64,000 bases of DNA. Origin: Pempheris klunzingeri. Lineage: Eukaryota > Chordata > Actinopteri > Acropomatiformes > Pempheridae. Shown here in pieces: positions 46,154 to 60,769 of this stretch; position 1 is the stretch's first letter, and each line of letters starts with the position of its first letter. Below the pieces are notes generated by a model, which searched no databases, was not told the origin of the DNA, and worked only from the letters and a program-made list of their open reading frames with translations. The stretch spans positions 8,185,885 to 8,249,884 of the forward strand of contig NC_092029.1 of assembly GCF_042242105.1 (NCBI RefSeq), written 5' to 3'. The translations under genes and the position numbers were made by a program.

Positions 46154-49100
46154 AGGCACAGATGAAATTGGCCATCACTAACTCCATCTAGATCACATAT
46201 TAACAGTGGATTTACATCAATAGAAAAGAATGACTTTGAAGACCCGAGGCACAGTCGAGCTCACGCAGGAGACAGAGGGAAGATTGATTTTTTTATTCAC
46301 TCATTCATTCCTGTCTTCTCTCTCGGCCACAGTGGGGTTTAATTTTGTGTGTCTGTATATTTTTCTTTCTCTTAAGCATGTGTCTGTAGACGGTGAAAAA
46401 CGGGGACATTATCTGCACGTGTGAGGCGCCCATGTGCTTTTTGCCAGAAACGACAGCAGAGATGTGGGCAGTTTACTGTCCTAATCAGCTATTAAACGGG
46501 CTAATTATTCCGACACATCTGGAGGATAAACTGAGTGGTTTGTAGATTAGCTGAGGAGAATGCCTGCCAGGAAGGCAAACTGCAGTAGCACAGCTGCCGA
46601 GGATAATAACGACAACGCATCGTGGTTTGGTATGAGCAGTGCTGAATTAGTAATGGAAATGAGTCATCCAGTCAGTAACATATTGGTTTCCACAGCAGTG
46701 AATGCTGTACATTCAAAGTGTACCACAAGTGGTTGAACACTGATTAAAATGTAGATTAAATCACACTCAGACTCAATTTATCTACAGATGGTGAATGTTG
46801 AGACGGACGTTATTCTAAGTGCTTTCATTTTTCCATAATCACTGCTACAGAACACAGGGGACCCTAGTGTCAAAGGTTATTTCCTTCAGATGACAGAAAG
46901 CGTCCTCACTCGCTGCAGGGTTGCCATGATGTCATGTTAAACCCCCCCAACTGTGTCCTCACCCCGTTGCACCGGATCCTGTGCAATTAAGCAGAAAACT
47001 GAGTCTCCCTGCAGTGTGTGTCACTCAGAGAGCCTCGTGGCGATAGTTCCAGTGTACGAGTGTGTGTTCATGCACCTATCTGTGTGTTTGTGCGCTTGCC
47101 ATGAGGCAGCAGTGGGGGTGCCAGCCTAGTTGCCATAGCAGCCCGAGATGTGCTCTGGACCCCTGCCTGAGGAGTAAACTCAGTCACACACACACACACA
47201 GACTGAGCTTTTAAAAAAACAATAGAAAACCACACAGCCACACATTAAATAAAGCCAAAAAAAAGTCACAACAGTGAAATAGCTGTAATCCTGGGGTTGA
47301 TACAGTTGGCTGCTGCTTTGTCCCACGGTGATAATGGACAGATCAGGTAAGGTCACCACAATTTAGCTGACGCACTTGACCTGAATTTGGCCAGTCTCTG
47401 CTGGCGGGGAGCAAAAACGATGCAGAGTGCTGTATGAATATATTAAAGAAATGCATTCTGTTCTAAATATAGGCAAGTGGAGGCCCCTGTTCCCCATACC
47501 TGCTCCACTGCTGCCTTGCTGTGCCATCGGCCTCAAGGGGAAGTGCTCTGAGAAGGCTGCAGTAGTAAAGAAGGATGCCGTCTGTAGTGACTACGTAAGA
47601 CCTGGAGACTCCTTCCTCTGGGACAGTGGTGATGTGATGCTGGACACAGAAATACACAGGAGATCAACATGTACTCAGTGATAGCAGCATTGTGTAAATA
47701 AGACTGTTACATTGATCAAATTGAAAAAAAAATGGCTTTGACATTTTCAGCTTCATCTTCAAGGCTTGTAGTGTCTAAACTCAGAAAGGGCTCATTACAT
47801 TGTGTTTGTTCCGTGTGCCGTGCTCTAGCAACTTTCCGACACATTTATGGGCTTTATGGTGCAGGATTCCTGACCTTTCAAGATAATATCGAATCCTTTT
47901 CTTAAAAGAGGCACTTTATTCATTACAGAGGGTACGACACAGCTATATAATAACAGTTATATACTATATTCCTGGTTTCATGTGGCTCTGGAACATGATA
48001 AAGCCTGAGAAAATTATTCAGTTGTGATGTATTTTGGGATGCAGTGATCTGGATTGTGTTTGAAGACTACAGTTGTTTTAACAGAGAACCGATGGTAAAA
48101 ACTGGAGGCGTGGAGTGCTCCAACAATTTAGCATTGCAGTCTGAAAAAATCATACTCACACTGGACAGTTTAAAAAACAAACTCAGTGTTGCACAACCAG
48201 AAATAATGTCTTTTTCGTTGTTAAAATCTGGTGCTTACTAATATCCATAATGAAACTCCACCACTGACAGCTTCGGTGTGTTATGGTGGTAGCGGCTAAT
48301 GTAGCCATGAGACTCTAACCTCAAGCAGATAAGAGGATGCGGGCTACAGAGGTCTGGTAATCTCTCGTTTTTAACTCCACACCTCCTCATATTTCTATTT
48401 TCAAACTTGTAGTCTTCAAGATGGGAACGATTCAGGACTTTTGGAGCTTGACCCACATTAAGGACTGTGTGTCAAAACGCCTGCACCCATTGTTTTTTTG
48501 TATCCGCCTGCACACGGGGGACACCTTGACACGCATCAATCTGGGAAGATGCATGTCAAGATGCTGCCAGTGTGTGTCAGCTCCCCAGGATATGCCGCTG
48601 TTCTAGTTTCCAGTGACGACATGTATTGATTCTTAAAAAAAGCAGACTTTTATAACCTCGGCTTCCCTGGAGCGGTCAAGTAGTTCCTCGACTACTTGAC
48701 TACGAGTCAGCTGCCATGAACCTCTACATCGTATCATCTGTATTTTGCACTTTTCAAAGTATTCTTAAAAGTAGTATTCTAGTACACATCACAATCATAT
48801 TCTGATCATTTCACCTGTAATTAGTAGTTTCAGTCACAGCATTACCACTGACATGTGGGATGATAAATGGGGAATAATACTGTTGCGGTGGTCTTGCAAT
48901 TCTTGAGGAACCGATAAAATTGAAGACTTAATGTTTTAGAAAGTACATGTATTTGTTAGGTTACTTTATTAGTACCTGTGATCATCATAAACTGAGTATT
49001 ATCATATCATGAATATTCATTGTAACAAAACATTGTTCCTTGCCTTCAAATCACCACCCACTTAACTCTCTGGGTTTTTTTCCCTTTACTTTATGCAAAT

Positions 49101-49676
49101 ACAAACTTTTCCACAGTTTGTTAGAATCCCCCAAATGACTACAGTTTCAGAAAGGTGTGTAACTGATCCAAGACTAAAGTATAACTTTCCCCAAGAGGAT
49201 TGTTAAGACCCTGCATTGTATTTTCCTCACAGCATTTTATGGGAGATCTACTGGATTACTACGTGGTACAAAACGTCTTACTGTGCAAATAAGCCAAAAC
49301 TTTTAGAGACGGCAGAGGCAGGAACAAGTGAGATGCCACTGGAGTGAGGTGGAGGCTACCAGCTGTTTAAGTGTCTTTAGTTTTACAGCAGTTATGCCTG
49401 AGTATCAGATTATTTGACAGAGAGAGTCTAAAAATGCTTTAACTTTAAACGCTTCATAGAAAACCCAGGGCCTCCACGGAGATACTCATTAGACACACAG
49501 ACACACACACACACACACACACACACACCAGGTGAGTCACCAGTGGGCTTTGTATCTGCTCAATGTTCCTTTCTAAATACAGTCTCTTTCTATTCCTCCA
49601 CCCATTGGTTTCTTTTTTCTCCCATGGTCTTTTCTTCCTTGCCGTCTCATTTTCCCCACGCTCAGTCACCATCTTC

Positions 49677-49833
49677 ATCATCTCCTCTTTTCTCTTCCTC
49701 TCTCCCCGTACTGTGTGCCCCCATATCTCTCCCCTGTTCATCTAATCTCCCATATGTTTTTTTCTTCTCGCTCTACTCTCTCTCTCATCCCCATCTTCTC
49801 CAGCGCTCGTATCCTCCTTTCTCTCTGTACTCT
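49677..49833 (+). repeat. Pyrimidine-rich duplicated segment, copy 2
   Basis: Counterpart of 45077-45233, displaced by 4600 bp. It lacks the flanking direct repeats and sits within a longer pyrimidine-rich tract, so it may be the source copy. Confidence 0.75.
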
Positions 49834-50791
49834 CTGTCTCCCTCCTTTGTAAGATCATTACAGCGGAAACAAGCAGAAAGGTCCGACATGAACTGTGAGG
49901 TCGGCTGTGTTAATATTTCACACACTCTGAGCGCAGGTGGAGAGAGCTGTTAATGAGAGAGCCTTTATTAATCTACAATTGTACAAACGAGAGAAGCAGA
50001 TAAAACTGTCAAGAGCAGTACTGTCTCAGTTACTTATTGTTCACATTATTGCTCTAGTCTCTTGTACAGTGTTGTTGCTGTATTTCAGTTCTGGCAGTTA
50101 TTATCACCAATATTATGCGATCAAATTAAAGATGCATTTACACCCGACATTTGCATGTCCATATCTTATCTAAATATGAAGAAATGAGCGCCGGATCCTG
50201 CAGTTCCCATAAAGTATAATGCATAATTTCTTAAGATGAGTTAGAGTTAGATGAGAAGTGTCTCTTGTGTCATTATGTTAAATGAGAAGTCACAGCCAGC
50301 AACCACCTAACTTAGCTTAGCATGTGGACTACACTAATTACTATCTGTTCCCTTGAGCTCTGTGTTTTGTAAAGCTCTGTCGACCGTACAAAGTGAGATC
50401 AAATCACAACACAGGCATTACTGAGATGAAATAAAAGCTTATTTATAGCAGGTGTAAATGCTAAGGCTCATGATAACGTACCCCCCCGATACAGTCTGCA
50501 TATGTTACAGACACGTGAATGAATATTTCTCACACTATAATCATACATCAAACACATTTTCCTGTTCATCATCTATCCAACACACACAAGGAGGCCTTTA
50601 GTAGCCCTATTTTTAAAACAGTATATATAGTGTTATTTTAAATGACGTGATGTGATATAATAATGTGATCATTAACTGGTTCAAAATAGAATTAGCTTCA
50701 ATTTTAGATTATATCATATTATTATTATATTGCAATGATATAGTTTGATTCAAATTAATAATTGGTGGCTGAAATTTAATCAGTTCAATTC

Positions 50792-51414
50792 TAGGGTTGT
50801 GTGAAATCTTACATCCAGACACAGGTCATTTCATATCCAGATACATATCACGATATAGCACATTTTCTGTTAATTCAGTGGATAAACATAGTTTATGACT
50901 ACATGGAAAGGCCTATTTCTTATTACATCTTAAATTATATGCTCAATATATAAAATGTGCTTCATATTTAGTTAAAACCTTTGGGCAAATTTTCAATTAA
51001 GCAAATATATACACAAATATAAAAAATATTAAAAAAAATACTGTAGGTAATAAAACTAGAATTACTGAATTGTTTGCCTCTGCAAACCAGTGTGGTTGCA
51101 GTTTACATCCAGCGATTGTGTATCAAACCAAATGTGAAATATGGTCACAATACTTTTCCTGAGTTAAGTTGTTGAATAATGACCAGAGAAGAGGTTTTTT
51201 TTTTGTTACATTATGTGAAGTTGACCTTTTACATTTTACACATAAAATGTCATCACTTCATCATTTTATCCTATAAGACATTTATGTGAAATTTTATCAT
51301 CTTTATCATCTCAGCATATGAATTCATTAAGTTATGGTCATAAAGTCATCCCTGGTCATCCCTTAAGGTGTTCCTGAGAAAGGGACGGACATATTGTCTC
51401 ATCCCACAGCCCTA
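50792..51414 (+). mobile_element. hAT-like MITE with 8-bp target duplication
   Basis: The left end reads TAGGGTTGTGTGA, and the reverse complement of the right end reads TAGGGCTGTGGGA (11 of 13 match). The flanks are TTCAATTC on the left and TTCAATCC on the right, a near-perfect 8-bp duplication as made by hAT transposases. The 623-bp interior is AT-rich and has no transposase ORF. Confidence 0.7.
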
Positions 51415-52799
51415 TTCAATCCCAGATCTGATCTGACTTTTGTGCTACACAGAAATGTTTAGGCACAGTAAGGAATAATGAGGTATGCTCTACACATAAC
51501 ATTTCTATTATGAGGTCTCTTCGCAATAGTTTGTGTGAACATATTCCAGTTTTAATCAAGTATACATGAGTATAGATGTATGCATAAAAGGGTAAGGAAG
51601 GAAACAGCAATACGTTTAATTGGATTAGATGTTTAAGTGTTTGCAGGCAATGAAAAGTGGAGGAGCAGAGAGACAGAGAAAGACAGAAAAAGAGACTCGT
51701 GGGAAATTAAGACATTCTGGAGGTTTGTGGACGGATGTATCCATGGGTGGAGAGCGAGCGAGCGTGGGTAGATTGATAGAGAGGTCACACAACTAGCTCT
51801 GTGTGTGTGTCTGTGTGTGTGTTGTGTGTGTATTTTGTGCTTTGTGTGCGTGTTTGTGGTCTCCAAGCGGGACCTATCCGACTCTTAAGAGTCAGCAAAC
51901 TAAAAGCTTTTTCACAACACACACACACACACACCTTTATGTCTGCATTTCTTTACCACACACACTGTACCTAAGTACTGTACACTGGTGCTGCACACAC
52001 ACAAACACACACACACTCACAGCTGCAGAGTTGCTGCAGGAAGATGTTTGGTCTCTGTCCTCATTAATAAACTACAGTGCATGCATGAATGAATCTGTGT
52101 GTATTTGCGTGTCTTTCATTGTGTCCTAATGGATGTGCGCATTTGCTATAATTATTCACACACGCATGCACAGACATACATGTGGATATAAACTTGTATG
52201 TGCATGCTTTTGTGTGTGGTTTTGTGTGTGTGTGTGTGTGTGTGTGTGCGTGCGCATGTCCATCTGCCTGACTCCCTGTGTGTGTGTGTGTTAAAAGTTT
52301 AAACATCCCCTCCCGTATTTCCTGTCTCTGCAGGCATCGTTTGCCTACTCAACCAATCAAGAGGAAGCATCCCACATCTCTCTTAATGAGCCAATTAAAT
52401 TAGTGCTGCTGAAAGGAACGACCTCAGGGCGCAAACCCCACGCCTCCTTCTGCTTTTCTCTTCTTCTCCAGCCTTCTCTCTCTCTTTAATTGCCATTCAG
52501 CCTCTCTCTATCTTCTTCCCATCTGTGGCTTCATTGCTGTCCTCCCTTCTTCTCCTCATGTCTCTGTCTCATCAGATGTTTCTCTCTTTTCCTCTCTAGG
52601 TACTCTAGGCGCTTCTGTCCCTAATCCATCCTTACTTTGACCAGCTTAATTGGGCTCATCGGTCATATATATATATATATATCGTTATAGATTGGCAGTA
52701 GGAGATACAAACACTCACACATATCTTACAAAGAGCTCTTTTACATAATTAAAGTAAAAGGACCAGTTGGTTGCAGATTGGTAGCTGCAGCGTTAAAGC

Positions 52800-53270
52800 T
52801 GCTCTAAACAGAACAATAGATCAAATGATTAAGTCTTAAGTGAAAGGAGTCTCTTGTTGTGACAAACTCAGAGAATTATCACAAAACGCTGCAGCTCCAC
52901 TCTGCCCTACAGAGCTTCTTAGCATATTGCAGCTCATCTCTATTAGTGGCATTTCCAGCAGCTGTTTTCAGCAAAAAAAAGCTCTGAAACTCACTGTGCG
53001 TTACCTGCCCAGCACCAAACAGTGTACAGACAAGAGTTAACAGCTAGTTGGAGAATATAGTGGAGCTTTTAGTGGCTAAAAAGGCAGATGTTTCCCTCAG
53101 GAGTGTCTGGAGACCAAAACAGAGCAAAAAGAAGAGTGAATATGACTTACAAACGTCAGCTTGACAGAAGCAAGACACAGGCTGAATGTGTAGACTGTGG
53201 TTTGATCACATTTGATGGAAAGTCACAAGTCACAGTCGTTTTCTTTCTTAGATTATTTCTCTTTGGAGCA
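52800..53270 (+). repeat. Dispersed fish repeat ('TACCTGCCCAGCACCAAACA' family)
   Basis: Landmarks are AAAGCTGCTCTAAACAGAAC, CACAAAACGCTGCAGCTCCA, CTCTGAAACTCACTGTGCGT, TACCTGCCCAGCACCAAACA, GAGTGTCTGGAGACCAAAAC and GAAGAGTGAATATGACTTAC. A shorter related fragment is at about 57050-57130. It is non-coding; the ORFs over it are incidental. Confidence 0.55.
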
Positions 53271-53699
53271 TGGAAACATTTTATGAGCCACATTTTCTAA
53301 CTAAACGTTTAATTGTATCTCAACGTCTGCTTGTATATAAACTGCAGAAGCAGTACAGTAGGTAGCATGAGGTAGTTGTTCAAGAGGTTGTTTTACTTTG
53401 CAGCTGAATTTAAAAAAGTCAAATAATTGAATCAACTTTGAATGTTATTTCATGTATGACAGATATATTTATATAGATGGGTGACAAATGAAAAAAAACA
53501 CACTGTCAGATCAGCTTCAAGGCTCCCTGGCACAGATTGTTCAAGTCTCTGTAACCCTGCTGGAGGGAAGAAATACGAGTCTTCTGAGAAATATTCCCCA
53601 ATAATGATGGTGGTGAGAGCTGTCTACCCCATAGCTGTTGGATTGAGATCTCATTTATCATATATCATTTTTATACTCAACACATTCAATCACCCCTGT

Positions 53700-54540
53700 T
53701 GCCTTCTATATTCTTGTTTCTTCTTCAGGGTCACCCATCAGGGTGCAATATATGGTACAGCAGTTTACAGCAGTTGTTGGTAATGCTGGAAATCAGGAGA
53801 GAATTGCAAGATTTATACCACCCAACAGGTGGGGAACAAGTCTGCAAACACCATCTCTCAGTGGAAACGGTGACGTGGAGCAGAGCATCTAAGAACAAAC
53901 AACTCTGCACATGCTGAAGCAGATGGACGGCAGTAGAAAACCAAGCCCGACAGCTAATGAGATAGCAACAAACAAGTGATCATCACAATCAGAAGGACCT
54001 GAAGGTACACACTCACTGACGAATCCTGGTCTGTGTTCTCACATGCTGATAGTGGGTTGAGAAATTGGCATAAATAACACTCCACCATGACTTGTATAAA
54101 CAGCACAAGCTGGTAGATATGGTTGTATGGTGGTATAGAGGCCTTATTGACAAATACTAGTGAACACCACAGAGCACCTAAAGATGGTTGCTGACCAGGG
54201 GAAGGAGCATGACAGGAACTTCAGTATCGTCCAGTGTCCTTTTGCAGCTAGAAGTCAACAGAAACCACCTAAATCTGCAGAAACTGAACTGTGACACTTT
54301 CTTAGTTTTATGTATATTTGAAAGCTTTTGTATCTCAGATCATGGCTACAGAAAAAATAACTACATTTAGCAAACTGCAAAACAGTTTTCCTACATGCCA
54401 GAAAACATCTGCAGTGTTTTTTGTGGCCTGGATTTACATGGGAGGAAACCACACAACATCTGATTTTGTCACTTGGTATCCAGATCAAATTTGAGAAGGG
54501 CCATTACTGTATATATATTTCAACAGGACCAGTCTGACAG
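53700..54540 (+). mobile_element. Possible degenerate Tc1/mariner-like remnant
   Basis: Phrases resemble fish Tc1 transposase DNA: ACGAATCCTGGTCTGTGTTC, AGAAATTGGCATAAATAACA, CCATGACTTGTATAAACAGC, CACAGAGCACCTAAAGATGG followed by TTGCTGACCAGG, and ACCTAAATCTGCAGAAACTG. No open frame or inverted termini remain. This is recognition by phrase only and could be wrong. Confidence 0.35.
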
Positions 54541-54918
54541 CCTCAAGGGGGACACCTAGAGGCTGTGCAAGCAAGCGAATGACCAAAGATGACTTGATGT
54601 GCGATTCATGTCATAACTCTATCATACTAAACAAACGTGATGACGGCATATTTTCTTATATCCTCCAGGTCTGTCTTTTTCTCCCCTTTTCTCTCACTTA
54701 TCTTATAATCTTCATAAATTAACTCACTGGCCTGAATATGATCAGGATTCTAAACATGTGGATCGTGTAAAAACAGCTACAGAATGCTGTGCTGTGGAGA
54801 AAAAATACAAACGCCATGTTCCTTTTGATTTGGAGGAAATAAGGTTTGAACCAGAATTAGAAATCGAGAGGCAAGCGACCTTACCTAAAGTTCTTTTCTT
54901 ACAAAGATCGGATCAGGG

Positions 54919-54966
54919 TGTGATGATGACGATGATGATGACGACGATGATGACGACGATGATGAC
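54919..54966 (+). repeat. GATGAC-type trinucleotide repeat
   Basis: A run of GATGAT/GACGAC triplets about 48 bp long. It lies in a 76-codon ORF, where it would read as Met/Thr repeats; no homology supports that ORF. Confidence 0.8.
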
Positions 54967-55107
54967 TTTGCTCTGTGTGGAAACATAACTTGGTGGTTTA
55001 GCATGGACGCAGAAGTGGAGCAAAGTTTGTCTTCGAGCCAACAGAAAAAGGTAAGGGGAGTTAGAGGACAAGACTGGATTGAATTTCTCTCAATTAGTCA
55101 ACCAGTG

Positions 55108-55145
<38 letters not shown>

Positions 55146-57918
55146 AGAGAGAGACATCAGTAATGTCTCCAACTGTCTGCCATAATTGGTTCACTTGGGA
55201 CTGTTGCTGCATACACAGTACCACACACCCACACACACGCACACATTACAATAGCCATAAGTGCCTCTAAATGTTAACAGAGATGGCCTTGGGTCGAAAA
55301 CAACAATTATCTTTGTGAGACATGCCTCTCACATATACACACACACACACAGAGTGTATAAATGCCTGTGTTTGCTAAGTAGTTATTTAGCAGCATTATT
55401 TACCAGAGCTACAACGTTATCTACGGGGAAAAATAACAAAAGTTCATTCCAAGTGTTTACAGTTGGATATAATCACGATAACTTGAATGAAAAACAACTG
55501 GTTTTGCACTTGAATCGACATCAGAGGGCCAACAAAGCAGGAACAGATGTGGAGCAAAAAACTAAAACACATACGGGGGACGTGGACAACATAGAGTTGG
55601 CTACACGAACATAAGGTTACACAAGAAATGCACTTATTAATAAGAGCAGAGAAATAACCTTTGAATCCTCTCCTGTTGCAGAAATCGAAAGACAATATAT
55701 TCACCATTTGATTTAGGAAGTGGATCCATGAAAATATCACAATTGCTACTCATCTGCCCATAAAAGAGGACAGAAATGCTGGGGATACACCATTTCTAGA
55801 GCATTTAGGTTAAATTTGAAAGAAATAGAAATATGTAATTCAGAAATATGCTATTGTTATCAGAGCTAATTAATAAACATATTAATCAATAGGAGTCAAT
55901 GTGAAGTCTACCTTGGGGCACCAGGTCTTACAAAAGGGATAAGAAAGCCAATTTAAATGATTCAGTCTCATTAACTATACAAAACTAAATCGATTTGGAA
56001 CAGATTGATGATTAACTTAGTAACTACTACCATAATTATGATATAGATAGCTAGTTGGAAGCTAATGGAGCTCTTGGCAAAGGAAAGACTAAAGGCCAAA
56101 TCCAAGATGGCGACAAACAGGGACGCCATGTGATTTAAGGGATAAAAGATAAAAGTGGGTAGGAGGTAGCCAAAGGATACACGTTAGGTTTGTCCCTCGG
56201 TGGAGGTTGAGGCCAATTGACGTAGATGTTTTCTGTGTAAAACAGAACTAACATAAACTTAGCAGTGTGGCATAACAATAACTTAACACATCACAACTCA
56301 ATCAAACAATCAAACTCAATGAACACAATACAAGCAAATCCAGACATGTACATTAACTGGGTTAACAGTTGCTAAGCCACGTACACAGTTATGCCATTCT
56401 CTGTGTGCCCACTCAAGGTTTGTGTTACCAGTCCTTGGAGGGAGAAAGACAGGTAATTTGGTGTGCTGGCAAATCTTTTGATGAGCCAGACTGGAGAAAG
56501 AACCACTGCCAGAGGAGGTCCTTGTCCTTGTTGTGTTCTTATTGCTGGTTAGAGGACAACAGTCGCTCCTTTGTCGTTAGCTGCTCTGCGCTCACTTGTT
56601 TTGTGCTTGAAAAGTCAGCAGGCAGACGTGTCGTCGCTAAATAAATTTGTTTCAGGCCGCGGCCATGAAGACAGTGGTCTGCTTTGTACAGCCCAGACTG
56701 AGGCAGAGCGCCGACGGCTGAGGAGCCCGTGGGGAAGATCCCTGGAGAAGAGCTGAAAAGTTGCAGGACGAAGAGAAAGTACAATGGAGGAGCAGTGCTT
56801 TTATTGACCTGAGAATGTCAGGGGTCATGTGCCACACGCTGACCAATGGTAGCCGAAAGCTCGGCCCAGGTCTGGAGTTTGCACCCAGGTGTGAACAGCT
56901 GAGGGGTCTGAGAATTTTTGTGTCATGGGGGAGTGACTCTGGAGGAAAGCCTGAAGGTGGCTGTGGGTATTTTTCAGTCGGATACTTTTAAAATCTACCA
57001 ACTCTTGCTAGTTTCTCCAACCTTTCAGACTCTTTTAAGCTTGCACTGCTTTCCTGTTTGCATTCTGCAGTAGCATACTGTGCTGTGCGCCACCTGCCCA
57101 GCACTAAGTTAGCAGCGAGCTGTCCCACCATTTTTGTTTCAGCCATGAAATCTGATAAACTCTTTACACCAGGCTTGCTGAGGTGAAGAAGTAGGCAGGG
57201 TTTGAACTTTTCTCTAAAGCTCTTTGTTGTCATTCTTCAAACTACTTCCCTAACATTTAATTTATAGTCAGATTACACTTGTATTATCTAGTTTATTTCA
57301 AACATAAACCAGCTTTGGTAACCCTGACTCTGATCTCAGCCTATTTCCAACTATCTTGTGCTTAAAGCTGGTATCTTGCATGTATTTTAGTTAATGAATC
57401 AATAATAATATCAATATATCCATGTGGTAGAGTACATTTACCACACTTCAACATTCTCTCCACACTCAGCTACTTAGGAATGTTGACCAGTGTGTGTGAA
57501 TGATTAATGACATCTGTTCAAAACAAAGCAACTGTACCAGAAACGATGCATCTTACATTAGTTCATTTATATTTGCAAGGACCAAATTCGAGAACAGACC
57601 AGTCGTATCACACATGGCTTTCCACTCTGTGGTATTGTGAACTTCTTGACAGCCAGTGTGAAATGGAAGGAAAGAGAAAGATATGATGGCATGTTAACAT
57701 TTATGCACACTAACACACTAACTCTGGCCGTGTTTTTTCCCTGTTTCTCCCTCATATGCTCAGCCTACATTACTTTCTGTTACACACACACACACACCCA
57801 CACACACACACAATCAAACACACCATTCCACTTCCACTGGTGAAATAATGCATATTTGATCTGAAGTCACAGAGTTATGAATTATACACAGAGCAGCCTA
57901 CACAGAACTTAAAAGCTG

Positions 57919-57954
<36 letters not shown>

Positions 57955-58244
57955 CGGAGACACAGGAACACAGAGCAGGCTGAAGTCTTCTGATTCTGAC
58001 AACTGAGGGACAGAGTTTGTGTCCTGTTCGACTCGGCTGGTTCAGGTGAAAAACATACATACTCAGTGTCCAAACTCAAATCACAGCATGTCATCCACTC
58101 CTCTGACTCCAAGTTCACACTCTGGCTTCACTGTATTATCCAATAAAGATGAAAATGCTCAAATTAATCAATCTTTCCAAATTCATCAGTACAAACGTAA
58201 TGTACTGTAAAAGAAAGCTGAATTTTATGGGTACTGTACTGTAT

Positions 58245-58272
58245 CACTGAGGCTTTGCACCAAGCCTCAGTG
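58245..58272 (+). other. Perfect 11-bp hairpin
   Basis: CACTGAGGCTT (58245-58255) and AAGCCTCAGTG (58262-58272) are exact reverse complements around a 6-base loop. The stem is too short for a microRNA precursor, and there is no T-run or gene context to support a terminator. Confidence 0.6.
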
Positions 58273-60769
58273 GAGAAAAAAACATCTCCTGTGATGGAGT
58301 TATTTATTTGCCAATTACAACAAATATCCAAGAGAATAGGAAAGTTTTAGTGCATATATATATATATATATATACATATATATAAATAAAAGCTCTCCTC
58401 TTAGCCAGGCTGATAATCCTCCCATTAGCTGACTGTTGCGTGCTGGTTCCTGCCCTTCAGAGAAAAGCAATAACAAGGACCTGAGCCAACAAGCTACATG
58501 ATTATGATGAACAACTCTGACAAAACTTGAATTGTGCGTAAGGCACCCATGAGCTAAATGCTCCTCAATAAGATTCAATGCAAGGCTAATAAAAGCCCTT
58601 TATACAGAGAAAATAAGGTTTGAGCAGTGCACAGATATTATTAACCATCATGATAAATCAGGAGGAAGGTTAAGCAATAAAGACAGGAGGAAATAAAAAA
58701 GATGGTGACATTTCTTTCTGTATGAGAGCATGGAAACAGGCTAAATAAAGCAAGATAACAGCAGACAAGGTACAGGTAGCGATGAACAGTTTGTATCAGT
58801 AATGCGCAGTAGCTGTATTGTCGCAATAGTCCGTAGCTTAGTGCAAGGTTGTGGCTACCAGAGTGTGGAGAAACGTCAAGGATCAACAGCACAGCAGTCA
58901 TGTTTTGACCTAGTTGTTTAACATGGAATAGTTGTATGAAACACCAAAGTTTTCCCACTTGTCAACAGAGCAAAAGCTGTCATTATTTCTAACGCGCCCC
59001 CTGGGAGCTGAAGTATTTAGAGAGGAAGTTGTCGCCACATGGCCAGCTTGCGTCAGGAATGAACTTTTGCTTCCTCAGGGTGTAAATCACCTAAACTGAA
59101 GCATCGGGTATCTTTCAGGAGGCAAGTGTGCATGGTATTGAATAATATAAATGACCACTTCCACTGCTGCACAAACTGATGATTTAGTCAGTAGCGAGCG
59201 AGTGATGAAACGATGAACAAGACTAAATACCACCAGCAAAAAGAATATCAGACGACAGTGCCACAGAGGTGTGGTACACAGAGGCTTTAGACTTAGAAGT
59301 GCATATGCTCAGGAAAATAGAACAAAAGCTATGAGCCCAAGATTCAAATGAACTGTCCAATAAAACTGTTTACTTGTTATTAAGATTTCTTCCTTTGATC
59401 TCAGTCGTGCAAGAGATGCTAAAACAAGGATAATGTAGTATGAAACTACTGAAACCAATGGCGTTGACATCGCTTTTGCCTGAGAGACTCATAGCAGTGT
59501 TGATAATAAAGTGATGTTATTTTGGGTCATAAAAATCACAAATCATTCTTCAGTATTCAATATTAAATACCATTTTTCAAAATATCTCCCGTGCAAATTA
59601 TTTATTACTTCAGCAAGTTGTGCAATTTTCAGTTCGAAGCAGAAGGTTTAAAAGTGAGCAACTTAATGTTAAATATCGTCTTGTTCCTCCCCTGCTCTTC
59701 ATCCTCGTCTTTCCTCTGCTGTGTCCCTCATGTCCACCACATCTTCCCCCAACATGTTCACCTTCAAAGAATTTCTATCTTCTTTTTGTTTCTCTCCTCT
59801 CCATTTCATCTCCTTCCTACTGGTTCTGCCCCTCTCCTCTCTCTCTCTCTCTCCATCTCTTTCCTTCCTAAAAATCCTAGATCACTCCTCTCTCTCTAAG
59901 TCCTCTTCCAAACTAGTAATAAATGAAACAGGGGATTAGTGACACTGTGATCCCCACATTTAATCCTCTATTTATTCTTAAAGGGATCACACACTGTGGG
60001 TCTCAAACATCGAGTATCTCCTTCAGCGAGGACATACCTTTACATCTTTTCATTTCAAAGACAAGCTGAATGCAAGCAAGCCATTTTCTAAAAAAGCACA
60101 ACAGTAAATGTGTCTGTGTATGTTTGTGTGTGTGTGTGTGTATGAGAGTGAGATTAAATTCAAAGTAATTCTCTCTCTGCTCATCATTGGCCAGGCACAA
60201 GTATCTGCTGTTAAATGACACAAAGCTACTTTTCACTGATTCAAATAGCAGCCAGCAAGAAACAGCAGCTTGGAAAAGTGCTTGGTGTGTGATGATTTAA
60301 AGATACTAAAGGGATGAGACAGGGAAAAGTTGTACTGTAGCAGCCTAAAGGCAAGATGACATGTAATCACACAAACGACTGCATGGGCACTTTCTACACA
60401 GAAACTGTTATTTGTGAATTTGGCTGACATTTTATTTGGCAGCTTAATCTTTTCAGCACATCGCAGGTCTCTGCTGCTGGGAAATGTCTGCCATCTGTTT
60501 ATATCTGCTTTACATCCCAATAAGGTTAAACAGGCATGTACCCACATCTGTTTATGGCTCGTGCATGTGTGCAGCTTCATGACACCTAATGTACAACACT
60601 AACCATGATATACAGCTCAGCGTTTGAGCCAACGTGGGCTTTACCCTTGACCTCTTTAACCTTTGTTTTCTCTGGGTGCAGCCTTTAACTTGGTGCTGTT
60701 GAGGAGGCATTTGTGTTTTGTTGTGAAGCTTTTGGCTGTAATCATGGCACTATTGGTCCATACTTTGGT

